From: Bartonella sp. M0283
GTDB lineage: Bacteria > Pseudomonadota > Alphaproteobacteria > Rhizobiales > Rhizobiaceae
Assembly (NCBI RefSeq): GCF_016100455.1
Contig: NZ_JACFSK010000001.1
Span: 372,001 to 436,000 of the forward strand
Reading direction: 5' to 3'
DNA: 64,000 nt
Shown here: positions 1 to 10,210 of the stretch, piece after piece
Position numbering within the stretch: the first letter of the stretch is position 1
Layout of the letters: each line of letters opens with the position of its first letter
The notes under the pieces: generated by a model
Seen by the model: the letters and a program-made list of their open reading frames with translations, nothing else
Database searches by the model: none
Told to the model about the DNA's origin: nothing
Made by a program: the position numbers and the translations under genes

Positions 1-698
1 TCCTGCGTAAAGCTGAAATCGGCTTCCCAACCGCCAGCTTCCTTGCTGCTATGGAGCCAGTCGTAAAATATGCCGCCTACGCCACGCGGTTCCTTGCGGT
101 GTTTCAAATAAAAATAGTCGTCGCACCATCTCTTGAATTTCGGATAATCGGCAACAGTCGGGTGGCGTTCGCAGACATATTGGAACGCCTTATGAAAAGT
201 TTGAGTATCAACATCCGACTGGGTGCGCCGTTCGGCAAGCATCGGTGTCAAATCCGCACCGCCGCCAAACCATTGGCGGGTTGTTACGATCATGCGGGTG
301 TTGAAATGGACGGTCGGCACATGCGGGCTTTGCGGATGCACAATAAGCGAAATGCCACTTGCCCAGAAGCGCGGATCATCTTCTGCTCCGGGAATTTCTC
401 GTCTGAATTCCGGTGAAAATTCACCATAAATAGTCGATGTCTGGACAGCCGCTTTTTCAAAAACCCGTCCCTTCATGACCGACATAACACCGCCGCCATT
501 CATGCCGCCGGGTTTTTCCCACGGGGTTCTGACAAATGAACCGGCAGAAAAATTGGAAAATTGCCCTGTCAGTTCCCGTTCCAGTTTTTCAAGTGAATTA
601 CAAATTCTATCCCGTAATGATTGGAACCACTCTTCAGCCCGCTTTTTCTTGTCTTCGAGATCGGCAGGCATGTCATCGGGAATGTCTCTCTTCGTCAT
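1..698 (-). CDS. hemF: Oxygen-dependent coproporphyrinogen III oxidase (3' end cut off by window)
   Basis: Aerobic coproporphyrinogen III oxidase converts coproporphyrinogen III to protoporphyrinogen IX in haem synthesis; it is a soluble dimer that needs O2. The reading frame opens at the ATG on 698-696 and stays open to base 1, about 232 residues, so roughly the last 70 residues of a family member near 300 aa lie outside. Visible family motifs are the glycine-rich [11 protein letters not shown] stretch, the [10 protein letters not shown] active-site segment, and GGIFYDWL near the window edge. The next upstream gene on this strand is trmL, about 110 bp away. Identity is secure from these motifs; only the C-terminus is unseen. 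Confidence 0.95.
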   Translation of the reverse strand, partial: MTKRDIPDDMPADLEDKKKRAEEWFQSLRDRICNSLEKLERELTGQFSNFSAGSFVRTPWEKPGGMNGGGVMSVMKGRVFEKAAVQTSTIYGEFSPEFRREIPGAEDDPRFWASGISLIVHPQSPHVPTVHFNTRMIVTTRQWFGGGADLTPMLAERRTQSDVDTQTFHKAFQYVCERHPTVADYPKFKRWCDDYFYLKHRKEPRGVGGIFYDWLHSSKEAGGWEADFSFTQ

Positions 699-806
699 AA
701 TCCGTCTTAAATCTGTCAAATCGTTTAGAATAACTCTAGAAAAGAGATAAGGGTTGAAAACGGCTTTGTCTACCTATTAATAATTAGCCGACTAATTGAA
801 TGAACT

Positions 807-1262
807 CTATTTGTTGATCTGGCGTAACGCTTCGCTGACGCCGATGGCAACACTGACCGCAAGGTTGAGAGAACGCGCAATTTTGACCATGGGGATGGTC
901 ACTTCAGCGTCGACAGCTTGATGGACATAATCGGGAGCACCTGCTGATTCCCGCCCGAAGAGAAGAACATCATTGTCTTGAAAAGAATAATCGGTATAGG
1001 GCGCATCTGTTTTGGTGGTAAACAGGATAAGGCGGCGCTTTTCAGCCTTCTGTTCGGCCAGAAAATGTTGCCAATCAATGTGCCGCTTCAATGTTGCAAT
1101 TTCGAGATAATCCATGCCCGCACGTTTCAAATGGCGGTCGGAAAGGTCAAAACCTGCCGGTTCGATAATGTCGACAGGTACGCCGAAACAAGCGCCCAAA
1201 CGCAAAATTGTACCGGTATTTCCGGCAATATCAGGCTGAAAAAGTGCAATACGAACTGTCAT
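807..1262 (-). CDS. trmL: tRNA (cytidine(34)-2'-O)-methyltransferase
   Basis: A 151-aa SPOUT-class methyltransferase of the TrmL/YibK type, which 2'-O-methylates the wobble nucleotide of certain leucine tRNAs in the cytoplasm using SAM. The N-terminus (RIALFQPDIAGNTGTILRL) and the C-terminal trefoil-knot segments (LLFGRESAGAP and IPMVKIARSLNLAVSVAIG) match the family, whose usual length is about 155 aa. The frame is open 17 codons further upstream, but the ATG at 1262 starts exactly at the conserved N-terminus (MTVRIALF), so I take it as the start. It reads toward hemF and could be co-transcribed with it. Confidence 0.93.
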   Translation of the reverse strand: MTVRIALFQPDIAGNTGTILRLGACFGVPVDIIEPAGFDLSDRHLKRAGMDYLEIATLKRHIDWQHFLAEQKAEKRRLILFTTKTDAPYTDYSFQDNDVLLFGRESAGAPDYVHQAVDAEVTIPMVKIARSLNLAVSVAIGVSEALRQINK

Positions 1263-1879
1263 GCGTGTTGAATAGGCTTTTGAACCCGCCATTGTAAAGA
1301 GGAGGGAAAGCAAGGAAACACATGAAATTCACAATTCTTGGGAGATAAGCTTTTGTCTTCCAGAACGTAGTTTTTTTGGCGAACATGCTTTTCTGTTCAA
1401 ATTTTCTGTTCGGGCAACTGAAACACGTAAAGTCTGCCACCGGCCTTTTTGATTTGTCTAACTTTATAACATCTGTCTTCACGCATTTTATAATTTGTCC
1501 CCTCGTTTCGTTGTCCAACCTGCTTTTGATGTCATGAAAGCCCTGTTTGTTGCGGGAAACGTCTTGTAAGCGGGCATTTTTGACCTATCTTCAAGGAGGC
1601 GCAAAAACCGTTTTATTGTCGTCATCAAACCCGCTTGCGGAATTTTCCTGTCAATAAAACTCGGGAGAAGTCGGGAGCAAAAAAGTTTCCCGCTTTGAAA
1701 AATCCGCCGGTTTGTGACAAAAAGACATATAACACTTGAAGCCATGAAACACTTCGCCAATCGGGTCGTTCCAAGGGGCCGGATCGTTCCACAGGTTATG
1801 TGTTCAGGTTTTGTGTTCGGGCAGGGGTCGAACACCATTTTGAGACAGCTAAAATAAAGCAGAAACAAGGAGCTCGACC
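1263..1879. other. Divergent spacer trmL / ABC exporter
   Basis: 617 bases between two diverging genes. I see no convincing coding sequence; the open frames here have no family features and overlap real genes antisense. Promoters for both flanking genes should lie here, but I could not pick clear -35/-10 pairs. An AACAAGGAG ribosome-binding site just before 1880 belongs to the ABC exporter. Confidence 0.5.
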
Positions 1880-3718
1880 ATGTTTGGATGGTTTGAACGA
1901 AGACTGAACGCTTTTCCCGAAAAAGAGCTGAAACGCCCACCGCAAAATCTGTTGGGTTTCTGCCTTTATTATACGGAAGGCGTTTGGCCGTGGTTGATCT
2001 TCATGGCAATTTTTACAGCCTTGATTGCGGTGACAGAAGTTTCGCTTTTCGGGTTTTTGGGCAGTATTGTCGATTGGCTTAATGCCAATTCGCGCGCAAC
2101 ATTTTTTGAAACGCAAGGCGTAAAGCTTGCACTCATCGGTGTGCTGGTCGTTCTTATCCTGCCATTTTTTGTAACCATGCACAGTATGGTGATGCATCAG
2201 ACATTGCTTGGCAATTATCCGATGCGGATACGCTGGCTGGTCCATCGTTATCTCCTTGGCCAATCCATGAGCTTTTTCCAGAACGAGTTTTCCGGTCGCA
2301 TATCGGCGAAAGTCATGCAAACGGCCTTGTCGGTGCGCGAAACGGTGATGAAGCTTTTTGACGTTCTGAACTATGTGATTGTCTATTTTCTCGGCACACT
2401 TGTAATTGCCGCCTCGTCCGATTGGCGGTTGATGGTGCCGTTTCTGTTGTGGATTATCAGCTATATCGGGCTGCTTAAATATTTTATTCCTAAATTGCGC
2501 GATGCTTCCGAAGCGCAGGCTGACGCGCGTTCGCTTATGACGGGGCGCGTTGTTGATTCTTATACCAATATTGCAACCGTCAAACTCTTTTCCCACCATG
2601 CAAGGGAGGAAAGCTTTGCGCGTGAAGGGTTCGAGCATTTTCAGGGCACGGTTTACAAACAGATGCGGCTCATCTCGAAATTTTCGATCAGCGTTTATGT
2701 GTCGAATTGCATTTTGCTTTTCGTTGTGGGTGCGCTCGGCATTTGGCTATGGCAAAGGGATGCCATTCTTGTCGGCGCTGTTGCGGTCAGTATCGGCCTT
2801 GTCTTGCGGCTTAATGGCATGGCGCAATGGATTATGTGGGAAATGGCCGCACTTTTTGAAAATATCGGCATTGTCGAAGATGGAATGCATTCCATTGCAC
2901 AAGATAGAATCGTCGAAGACAAGAAAGATGCCAAAAAACTTGTGGTCAAAAAAGGCGATATCCGGTTTGAAAATGTCGGCTTCCACTATGGCAAGGGCAA
3001 GGGAATCTTGAAAGATTTCAACCTTCATATCGAGCCCGGGCAAAAGGTCGGTGTTGTGGGGCGCTCGGGCGCCGGTAAATCGACGCTTGTCAATCTTCTC
3101 TTGCGTTTTCACGATGTCGAAGAGGGCGCTATCCTGATTGACGGGCAAAATATCGCCGATGTCACACAGGAAAGCTTGCGCGCGGCGATCGGCGTGGTGA
3201 CACAGGATACTTCGCTGTTACACCGTTCGCTCAAAGACAACATTCTCTATGGCCGCCCTGATGCCAGCAATCGGGAATTGCTTGATGCGGTGAGGGATGC
3301 CGAAGCTGCCGATTTTATCGACAGTCTGCGCGACCAGAACGGCAAGACCGGATATGATGCCTTTGTCGGAGAGCGCGGCGCGCGCCTTTCCGGTGGCCAG
3401 CGCCAGCGCATCGCCATTTCGCGGGTCATGCTTAAAGATGCGCCGATTCTTATTCTTGACGAGGCAACCTCGGCACTCGATTCGGAAGTCGAAGCGGCCA
3501 TTCAGGAAAATCTCGCCCGCCTGATGAAAGGAAAAACCGTTCTTGCCATTGCCCACCGCTTGTCGACAATTGCCGAAATGGATCGCCTCATCGTGATGGA
3601 TAAGGGAAAAATTGTCGAAGATGGAACGCATGAAGAATTGCTTTCGAAGCACGGTATTTATGCCCATTTGTGGAACCGGCAGGTTGGCGGCCATCTCGAT
3701 CTTGATGAAGAGGCTTGA
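1880..3718 (+). CDS. ABC exporter, fused permease and ATPase
   Basis: A 612-aa half-transporter with an N-terminal six-helix exporter-type membrane domain (roughly residues 30-330) and a C-terminal ATPase. The nucleotide-binding domain is intact: Walker A GRSGAGKST near residue 394, signature LSGGQRQR near 502, Walker B ILILDEATSALD near 520, and the switch histidine in IAHRLST near 557. It belongs to the MsbA/multidrug/lipid exporter family and should act as a homodimer in the inner membrane; the substrate cannot be told from sequence. A good AAGGAG site lies 7-8 bases before the ATG. It stands alone, about 600 bp upstream of petA. Confidence 0.9.
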   Translation: MFGWFERRLNAFPEKELKRPPQNLLGFCLYYTEGVWPWLIFMAIFTALIAVTEVSLFGFLGSIVDWLNANSRATFFETQGVKLALIGVLVVLILPFFVTMHSMVMHQTLLGNYPMRIRWLVHRYLLGQSMSFFQNEFSGRISAKVMQTALSVRETVMKLFDVLNYVIVYFLGTLVIAASSDWRLMVPFLLWIISYIGLLKYFIPKLRDASEAQADARSLMTGRVVDSYTNIATVKLFSHHAREESFAREGFEHFQGTVYKQMRLISKFSISVYVSNCILLFVVGALGIWLWQRDAILVGAVAVSIGLVLRLNGMAQWIMWEMAALFENIGIVEDGMHSIAQDRIVEDKKDAKKLVVKKGDIRFENVGFHYGKGKGILKDFNLHIEPGQKVGVVGRSGAGKSTLVNLLLRFHDVEEGAILIDGQNIADVTQESLRAAIGVVTQDTSLLHRSLKDNILYGRPDASNRELLDAVRDAEAADFIDSLRDQNGKTGYDAFVGERGARLSGGQRQRIAISRVMLKDAPILILDEATSALDSEVEAAIQENLARLMKGKTVLAIAHRLSTIAEMDRLIVMDKGKIVEDGTHEELLSKHGIYAHLWNRQVGGHLDLDEEA

Positions 3719-4324
3719 AAAATGAGATCGGCTTTTTCAAAAAGGCTGAAATCACGCTGAAATTAGCCATCCGCAGGAAAACAAGTTTTTTCGTTGCGGG
3801 TGGCAAGAGAGCAGATCTCGCTTTTTGCTTACGGTTTTGTCAATGAAGTTTTGTCAAAACGCATTTAAAATGTATGCTTCTTATGTCGTTTTTTCATATG
3901 GTATTTTCGGTTGAGCTTATCCGCATAGGCTTTTGGGGGGGTAAGCTCGCTTCATCACAAAAAACCGCTCTAACAAAACCTTTTCATTGCCGGAAATAGT
4001 GAAGAGAGCTGCAAAAGCAATGAAAAACAAGAAAGTTGAAACATGCTGCTTGTTTTTAATGCGTGCTCCATATTTTTAAAAACCCATATTTTTAAAAACT
4101 TGTCACTGTTTTTAAGGGCGATAAACAACAAGCTGCCGTTATTTGAAACAAATGAAGAAAAGTTCCTCATAATCGTGCAGCAATTGGCCGTGAAAGTTGC
4201 AAAAACAGTCTCGTTCCGGTTATCATCATTTTTAAAGCGTGGACAAATTGGTGCTGTGTGTTAAACAACATACGTTTGACCAACAGGCACCAACCTTTTT
4301 CCGACAGGTTAAAAACCTTTTACA
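3719..4324. other. Spacer upstream of petABC
   Basis: 606 bases with no gene I can support. It is AT-rich and contains short direct repeats, for example TTTTGTCAA twice near 3835-3860 and CATATTTTTAAAAAC twice near 4068-4098. The petA promoter must lie here or be read from upstream. No clear terminator for the ABC exporter was found. Confidence 0.4.
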
Positions 4325-4876
4325 ATGAGCAGCGAAAAGACACGACGCGATTTTCTTTTTCTTGCAACCGGCGTTGCCGGTGCGCTTGGCGTCGGTTCTG
4401 TCGCATGGCCTTTTATCGACCAATTGCGCCCTGATCAAAAGGTTCTGGCAAGCGCCACAATCGAGGTTGATATTTCCGGCATTGAAGAGGGAATGTCGGT
4501 TACCGTCAAATGGCGCGGGCAACCGGTGGTCATTCGCCACCGTACCGAAAAAGAAATTGCCGATGCTCAAAATGTCGACATGGAGAAGCTCAAGGATAAG
4601 GATGCGGCAAATCCCAATCTTGAGGGACACCAACCCGCCACCGATCTTGCCCGCTCGGCCGGAAAGGGGCGCGAACAATGGCTTGTTCTTATTAATATAT
4701 GCACACATCTTGGTTGTGTGCCGCTCGGGCAATCCGGTGCTTTTGGCGGCTGGTTCTGCCCCTGTCATGGCTCGGTTTATGACACAGCCGGAAGGGTGCG
4801 CTCAGGCCCTGCCAATCGCAATCTTGAAATACCGCCTTACCGTTTTTTGTCTGACAACCTGTTGCAGATCGGATAG
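4325..4876 (+). CDS. petA: Ubiquinol-cytochrome c reductase, Rieske iron-sulfur subunit
   Basis: The 183-aa Rieske subunit of the cytochrome bc1 complex takes an electron from ubiquinol at the Qo site and passes it to cytochrome c1. A TAT-type signal/anchor (TRRDFLFLATG then a hydrophobic stretch) occupies the N-terminus. The 2Fe-2S ligands are visible as C126-T-H128 and C145-P-C147-H148, with C131 and C147 able to form the family disulfide. It starts the petABC operon: its TAG is 2 bases before petB. The ribosome-binding site is weak, but the start fits the TAT motif. Confidence 0.97.
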   Translation: MSSEKTRRDFLFLATGVAGALGVGSVAWPFIDQLRPDQKVLASATIEVDISGIEEGMSVTVKWRGQPVVIRHRTEKEIADAQNVDMEKLKDKDAANPNLEGHQPATDLARSAGKGREQWLVLINICTHLGCVPLGQSGAFGGWFCPCHGSVYDTAGRVRSGPANRNLEIPPYRFLSDNLLQIG

Positions 4877-4878
4877 AT

Positions 4879-6156
4879 ATGATGACCAAACCTTCATCCT
4901 ATAATCCGAAATATGCTTTGACACGCTGGCTTGACGCAAGGCTCCCGATTTTGCGTTTTCTCTATAATCTTGGTGTATCTTTTCCTGTGCCGAGAAATCT
5001 CAATTATTTCTATACCTTTGGCGGCATCCTCACATTAATGCTGGTGTCGCAGATTTTGACCGGCATTGTCATGTCGATGCATTATATACCCGATGTGACA
5101 TTGGCTTTCGATGCGCGCGAACGTTTTATGCGCGACGGCCAGTTCGGTTGGCTCTTCGAGCCATGGCATGCTGTCGGCTCGTCATTCTTTTTCATTGCAG
5201 CCTATATTCATCTCGGCCGTGGCCTTTATTATGGCTCGTATAAAAAGCCGCGTGAGCTCATCTGGATGATCGGTGTTCTGATTTATCTTGTGATGATGGC
5301 AACCGCATTTCTAGGCTATACGCTTGTCTGGGGTATGATGTCGACATCGGCAGCTTCGATCATTTCCGGCCTTTTCAAGGCCATTCCGGTTATCGGCCCC
5401 TGGCTTCATGAAACATTATTGGGCGGCTTCAATGTCGGCCAGCCGACACTCAACCGCTTTTATTCTTTGCATTATCTTTTTCCCTTCATTCTGGTTTTTC
5501 TTGTCGGTTTGCATATCTGGGCTGTCCACCGTGTCGGGCAGAACAACCCGACAGGTGTAGAGGTGAAGTCTCCATCGGAAACTGTACCTTTCACACCCTA
5601 TGCGACGATCAAAGATATTTTTGCAATCAGCGTGTTTCTGATTTTTTTTGCGTGGTTTTTGTTTTTCATGCCCGATTATATGGGCCACCCCGATAATTAT
5701 ATTGCTGGTGACACCATGACCACCTCACCGCATATTGTGCCGGAATGGTATTTTCTACCCTTCTACGCTATGTTGCGCGCAATTACATTCGATTTCGGGC
5801 CGATCAGCTCGACATTCGGCGGTGTGCTGATATTGATGGCAGCGGTGTTGATCTGGTTATTCGTGCCATGGCTTGACCGCTCGAAAGTGCGTTCCGCGCG
5901 TTATCGTCCGGCTTTCAAACTGTTTTATTGGCTGTTTATTGTCGACGTGGTGGCACTTGGCATATTGGGGGCAGCACCCATTACAGAATGCAGCGTATTC
6001 TGGTCGCAAATCGCTACAATTTATTATTTTGTATTTTTCCTTGTCATTATGCCGTTCTTGCCGAAGTTTGAAAAAACTTTGCCTGTTCCTTCTTCCATTA
6101 GCGAAGATCTCGCAAAAAAAGAAGCAAAGGCCAAAGGGGGGTGGCGGCTATGGTAA
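4879..6156 (+). CDS. petB: Ubiquinol-cytochrome c reductase, cytochrome b subunit
   Basis: A full-length, unsplit cytochrome b (425 aa) that carries both b haems and the Qo and Qi quinone sites in the inner membrane. Eight or more hydrophobic helices are evident. Family landmarks are the HAVGSSFFFIAAYIHLGRGLYYG segment (first haem-ligand helices), the QNNPTG loop, and the Qo-site PEW motif in VPEWYFLPFYAMLRAI. It begins with tandem ATGs (4879 and 4882), 2 bases after petA, and its TAA lies inside the first codons of petC, so the three genes are translationally linked. Confidence 0.97.
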   Translation: MMTKPSSYNPKYALTRWLDARLPILRFLYNLGVSFPVPRNLNYFYTFGGILTLMLVSQILTGIVMSMHYIPDVTLAFDARERFMRDGQFGWLFEPWHAVGSSFFFIAAYIHLGRGLYYGSYKKPRELIWMIGVLIYLVMMATAFLGYTLVWGMMSTSAASIISGLFKAIPVIGPWLHETLLGGFNVGQPTLNRFYSLHYLFPFILVFLVGLHIWAVHRVGQNNPTGVEVKSPSETVPFTPYATIKDIFAISVFLIFFAWFLFFMPDYMGHPDNYIAGDTMTTSPHIVPEWYFLPFYAMLRAITFDFGPISSTFGGVLILMAAVLIWLFVPWLDRSKVRSARYRPAFKLFYWLFIVDVVALGILGAAPITECSVFWSQIATIYYFVFFLVIMPFLPKFEKTLPVPSSISEDLAKKEAKAKGGWRLW

Positions 6157-6992
6157 GAACACTCACTCTCCTTTTCCTTGTTGTTATCACCTTTGTTCTT
6201 TCGCCTTTTGCTGTTTTTGCGGAAGAGGGAGGAGAGGCGCATTACCCGTTGAAGCTTCCTGAAAAACAGAGCTGGAGCTTTTCCGGCCCCTTTGGCACTT
6301 ACGATCTTCAGCAATTGCAGCGCGGCCTCAAGGTTTATAAAGAGGTTTGTTCGACCTGCCATTCCTTGAAATATGTTTCTTTTCGCGATCTCAAGGCACT
6401 TGGCTATAGTGACGAACAAATAAAAGCTTTTGCAAAAACCTATGACATTCAGGACGGGCCGAACAGTGAAGGGGAAATGTTTGTTCGAAAAGGTTTGCCA
6501 ACAGATTATTTTCCTTCGCCATTTCCAAATGTCGAGGCGGCAAAATTTGCCAATAATGGTGCCAATCCGGGCGACCTGTCGCTCATGGCCAAAGCCCGCG
6601 CAGTGTCTTTGCCGTTTCCGGCCCTCATTACCGATATTTTTACCAATTATAACGAAGCAGGGCCTGATTATATCACGGCACTTCTCACCGGTTATAGCGA
6701 CCCGCCGGAGGGAGCAGAAGTTGCGGAAAATAATTGGTATAACCCTTATTTCAATTCGGGAAATGCGCTTGCCATGCCGCCCCCTTTAAGTGATGGCATG
6801 GTGGCGTATAATGATGGTACAGAAGAAACAACTGAAAATTACGCCCGTGACGTATCGGCCTTTTTGATGTGGACTGCCGATCCGCATATGGAAACACGCA
6901 AGAAGACCGGTTTTCGTGTCATCTTGTTCTTGATAGTTTTTGCCGGCCTTACCTATGCCGTGAAAAGACGCATATGGAATGAATTGGATTGA
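6150..6992 (+). CDS. petC: Cytochrome c1 of the bc1 complex
   Basis: Cytochrome c1 accepts electrons from the Rieske protein and gives them to soluble or membrane cytochrome c. It has a signal peptide (LLFLVVITFVLSPFAVFA), one covalent haem site C67-S-T-C70-H71, a likely Met axial ligand in ALAMPPPLSDG, and a single C-terminal membrane anchor (FLIVFAGLTYAVKRR). A GTG at 6141 is possible, but the GGGGGG run at 6136-6141 makes a better ribosome-binding site for the ATG at 6150, which I chose. That ATG overlaps the petB stop by 7 bases, indicating coupled translation. Confidence 0.95.
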   Translation: MVRTLTLLFLVVITFVLSPFAVFAEEGGEAHYPLKLPEKQSWSFSGPFGTYDLQQLQRGLKVYKEVCSTCHSLKYVSFRDLKALGYSDEQIKAFAKTYDIQDGPNSEGEMFVRKGLPTDYFPSPFPNVEAAKFANNGANPGDLSLMAKARAVSLPFPALITDIFTNYNEAGPDYITALLTGYSDPPEGAEVAENNWYNPYFNSGNALAMPPPLSDGMVAYNDGTEETTENYARDVSAFLMWTADPHMETRKKTGFRVILFLIVFAGLTYAVKRRIWNELD

Positions 6993-6998
6993 AAATTG

Positions 6999-7547
6999 AT
7001 GACAAATGAAACTCTTGAAGAAACACTGAAAAAAGCGATCCGCACTATTTCGGATTATCCGAAACCGGGAGTTAAATTTCGCGATATTACCACTTTGATG
7101 GGCAATGCCGGTGCTTTCCGGCGCACCATTGATGCGCTGGTTTATCCCTATATAGGGCTTAAAGTCGATAAAATTGCCGGTGTGGAAGCACGCGGTTTCA
7201 TTCTGGGCGGGGCTGTTGCCCACCAGCTTTCGGCAGGCTTCGTGCCAATCAGGAAAAAAGGCAAATTGCCTTATGACACGGTGCGCATTGCCTATAGTCT
7301 TGAATATGGCATTGACGAAATGGAAATGCACCGAGATGCGGTGAAACCCGGCGAACGCGTGGTACTGGTTGATGATCTTATCGCCACCGGCGGAACAGCC
7401 ATTGCCGCAGCCGAGCTATTGCACCAGATAGATGCGGAAATTGTTGCAGCCTGTTTTGTCATCAATCTGCCCGACCATGGTGGTGCCGACAAGCTTCGCC
7501 AATTGGGGGTCGATGTCCATACACTCGTTTCTTATGAAGGCGATTAA
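6999..7547 (+). CDS. apt: Adenine phosphoribosyltransferase
   Basis: Purine salvage enzyme that makes AMP from adenine and PRPP in the cytoplasm. The 182-aa protein carries the type I phosphoribosyltransferase fold with the PRPP loop [17 protein letters not shown] and the adenine-site hood residues around [16 protein letters not shown] three bases upstream (6996) is in frame, but the ATG at 6999 is preferred. It begins 6 bases after petC with no terminator between, so it is probably co-transcribed with petABC. Confidence 0.95.
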   Translation: MTNETLEETLKKAIRTISDYPKPGVKFRDITTLMGNAGAFRRTIDALVYPYIGLKVDKIAGVEARGFILGGAVAHQLSAGFVPIRKKGKLPYDTVRIAYSLEYGIDEMEMHRDAVKPGERVVLVDDLIATGGTAIAAAELLHQIDAEIVAACFVINLPDHGGADKLRQLGVDVHTLVSYEGD

Positions 7548-8182
7548 CGGAAAACTCGCAAAACACATTCAAGATTATTGAACTTTGTGCAGTTTCCGGT
7601 TTTCTAAAATGCCGATTTTTTCAATCGTCAAGTTGAACGTGACGGGAGATTTCCCGATTGCGGCGCCTGAACATTAATTTGCCTGACATAATTTGCTTCA
7701 ACATTCATTTGTCGAGCTTCACTGAATTCATAGATTACCGGTTATAGAAAATGCCGGTTAGTGACAGGTGTTAGATGTGGCAGACTGGTGCGATATTTCA
7801 GTATGCTTAAGTTTCCGTGTTTTTCATTTCGCGCGGCTTATGTCTGATCATAATAATTCTGCTCATAATAACAAAGATTGAAAATGATTGCCCGACGGCC
7901 GGTTAAACCAATTTGGGACATGGACCTATCTGTAGAGAAAAAATTTTCAAAAAGGATAGTGGCTAAAAACGTCAAGTCGTTACGGTTTGAAGGGCGAGAA
8001 ACAAGTTTTTAAGATAAGAAAATCTATTATAAATAGCCGAAAAACGATTATGATAGCCAGCATATTAATACTCATATAAAGTATAAATAAATAAAAATTA
8101 AAAAAAATTGTTAAAAAATGGAACCAATTTATTTTTAATGCGTTTTCCCTAAGTAATTCACATTTTTAATGAGGCGTATTAA
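7548..8182. other. AT-rich spacer between apt and the PRC-barrel gene
   Basis: 635 bases, increasingly AT-rich toward 8150, with no open frame that looks coding. It should contain the promoter of the PRC-barrel gene. No clear terminator for the pet-apt operon is visible. Confidence 0.4.
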
Positions 8183-8623
8183 ATGAAAAGACTGGCACTT
8201 ATTACTGTTTTAGCTGCAACAATCGCTGGAACTGCATTTGCACAATCTCCAAAAATTACAATCGAAGCACCGAAGGAGCCGGCTTCAGAAGTCAAGCTGC
8301 CGAATGGTGATGTTGTTGTGCGTTATGTAACGCCAACCGAAACAGATTTTCTTGCTTCGAGCTTGATTGATACAAAAGTATTGAACAAACAGGACCAGGC
8401 AATCGGTCAGATAAAGGATATTATCGTCCGCCAGAATAATGTTGCCGGTATTGTTGTCGGCGTCGGCGGTTTCCTTGGTGTTGGCGAGCGTTATGTGGTT
8501 GTTGACCCTTCAACAATTTATATGCGCCATGAAAATGGGGCTTGGAAAGTTGTCGTTAATGTGACAAAAGAGGGTCTCATGGCAGCGCCTGAGTTCAAAT
8601 ATGATGAGCATAAAAAGCTTTGA
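8183..8623 (+). CDS. Exported PRC-barrel domain protein
   Basis: A 146-aa protein with a clear Sec signal peptide (residues 1-20, cleavage after TAFA) followed by one PRC-barrel domain, seen in the segment from SSLIDTKVLNKQDQAIGQIKDIIV to VVVDPSTIYM. PRC-barrel proteins of this small exported type are common in Hyphomicrobiales; their molecular role is unknown, and ligand or RNA/protein binding has been proposed for the fold. The gene is monocistronic with a strong hairpin terminator 80 bp downstream. The long AT-rich upstream region suggests its own promoter. Confidence 0.85.
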   Translation: MKRLALITVLAATIAGTAFAQSPKITIEAPKEPASEVKLPNGDVVVRYVTPTETDFLASSLIDTKVLNKQDQAIGQIKDIIVRQNNVAGIVVGVGGFLGVGERYVVVDPSTIYMRHENGAWKVVVNVTKEGLMAAPEFKYDEHKKL

Positions 8624-8700
8624 TTGGAAAGTAACATTCCGATAAGTCAATTATTTTGCTTATCGAAAGGTTATAAAGTTTTTTATAGCCAATATTTGAA

Positions 8701-8745
8701 AAAAGCCGTCTGGAAAATTTTTCCGGACGGCTTTTATTTTTTTTA
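8701..8745. terminator. Bidirectional intrinsic terminator
   Basis: The stem AGCCGTCTGG / CCGGACGGCT (one wobble) is extended by A/T pairs and flanked by an A-run on the left and a T-run on the right. It can end the PRC-barrel transcript on + and the ychF transcript on -. Confidence 0.85.
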
Positions 8746-8887
8746 AGTTTTCGATATCGGAACGACAATTGTCGAAACCGGATTGTTCAAAAAACAACCG
8801 CTGACAAGTTAACGAAACCCGCGCTAATGCCGGCGTTATCGCCCCCGTTATCAAGTGTCAGAAAATGCACTATCGAGTGTCGGAAAA

Positions 8888-9991
8888 TCACGAATTATGC
8901 TTGAAAAGCATAACATCGCCATCTTCGACAACATAATCCTTGCCTTCGTCGCGTGCTTTGCCGGCTTCTTTTGCCGCCACTTCGCCACCAAGTTCGACAT
9001 AATCCTTATAGGCGATGGTTTGAGCACGAATAAAACCACGTTCGAAATCGGAATGGATAACGCCTGCCGCCTGCGGGGCTTTGGTACCGCGCTTGATGGT
9101 CCAGGCGCGCGTTTCTTTCGGGCCGCAGGTAAAATAGGTAATGAGGTCAAGCAGGTGATAGCCCGCGCGAATCAAGCGGTCGAGCCCCGGTTCGTGTAAA
9201 CCTAATTCTTCAAGATATTCTTTGGCTTCCGCTTCCGGCAATTGCGCAACTTCCGCCTCGATTTCGGCTGAAATAATAACGCTTTCGGCACCTTGTTCGG
9301 CGGCCATTTTTTCGACTGCTTTTGAAAAATCATTGCCTGTTGCCGCATCGCTTTCGGCAACATTGCAAACATAAAGCACAGGCTTCGAGGTTAGCAAATT
9401 GAACGAATCGAGGATTTGCCGATCATCGGCGGAAATATCTTTGATGAGGAGGCGTACCGGCTTGCCATTTTGTAAAAGTTTCAAAGCCTCTTCCATCATG
9501 GGGAGAACAGTCAAAGCTTCCTTGTCTTTGCCGGTTGCGCGTTTTCTCATTTGCACAATGCGCCGCTCGAGACTTTCAAGATCGGACAGCATCAATTCGG
9601 TTTCAACGGTAGCCGCATCCGACACCGGATCAATCCGTCCTTCGACATGGGTAATATCGTCATCAATAAAACAACGCAGCACATGGACAATCGCATCAAC
9701 CTCGCGAATATTGGCCAGAAACTGGTTTCCCAATCCTTCGCCTTTCGAAGCACCACGAACAAGACCGGCAATATCGACAAAGCTGATGCGTGTGGGGATG
9801 ATTTCTTTCGAGCCGGCAATGGCAGCAAGCTTTTTTAACCGCGGATCAGGGACAGCAACTTCACCGGTATTCGGTTCAATTGTACAAAAAGGATAATTGG
9901 CAGCTTGGGCCGCCGCAGTTTTTGTCAAAGCGTTAAAGAGTGTGGATTTGCCCACATTGGGTAATCCGACAATACCACATTTAAAACCCAT
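8888..9991 (-). CDS. ychF: Redox-regulated ATPase / GTPase-like YchF
   Basis: A 367-aa OBG-family P-loop protein. YchF binds ribosomes, prefers ATP over GTP and is linked to stress responses. G1 motif GLPNVGKST is at residues 9-17, the switch region DIAGLVRGASKGEGLGNQFL near 72-91, and a C-terminal TGS domain is present (TYFTCGPKETRAWTIKRGT onward). Length matches the family (about 363-367). In this group ychF usually follows rplY and pth; here they are on the same strand, but an L,D-transpeptidase gene on + lies between. Confidence 0.96.
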   Translation of the reverse strand: MGFKCGIVGLPNVGKSTLFNALTKTAAAQAANYPFCTIEPNTGEVAVPDPRLKKLAAIAGSKEIIPTRISFVDIAGLVRGASKGEGLGNQFLANIREVDAIVHVLRCFIDDDITHVEGRIDPVSDAATVETELMLSDLESLERRIVQMRKRATGKDKEALTVLPMMEEALKLLQNGKPVRLLIKDISADDRQILDSFNLLTSKPVLYVCNVAESDAATGNDFSKAVEKMAAEQGAESVIISAEIEAEVAQLPEAEAKEYLEELGLHEPGLDRLIRAGYHLLDLITYFTCGPKETRAWTIKRGTKAPQAAGVIHSDFERGFIRAQTIAYKDYVELGGEVAAKEAGKARDEGKDYVVEDGDVMLFKHNS

Positions 9992-10210
9992 GGAAATTCT
10001 CTCAATCCTAATCCGGTAAGCTTGTCAATATGACTGGTTCTATAGCACGTTTTTTAACAGAAACCAGTTAAAGAGCCAATGTTGATGCGAAAAAGATACA
10101 GTTGTTCCGATTTTTATCTTCGTTCTCGTTTTTGCCAAAAACTTGCCTATTTTAACGATTGGCTAAGCTTTCAGTGTTAGCAACAATCCGATATTTTGTA
10201 TGGAGTTATC

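Noticed and set aside
1796..2638. 280-codon minus frame over the ABC exporter
   Set aside because: His/Lys-rich antisense shadow; the + frame has all ABC motifs.
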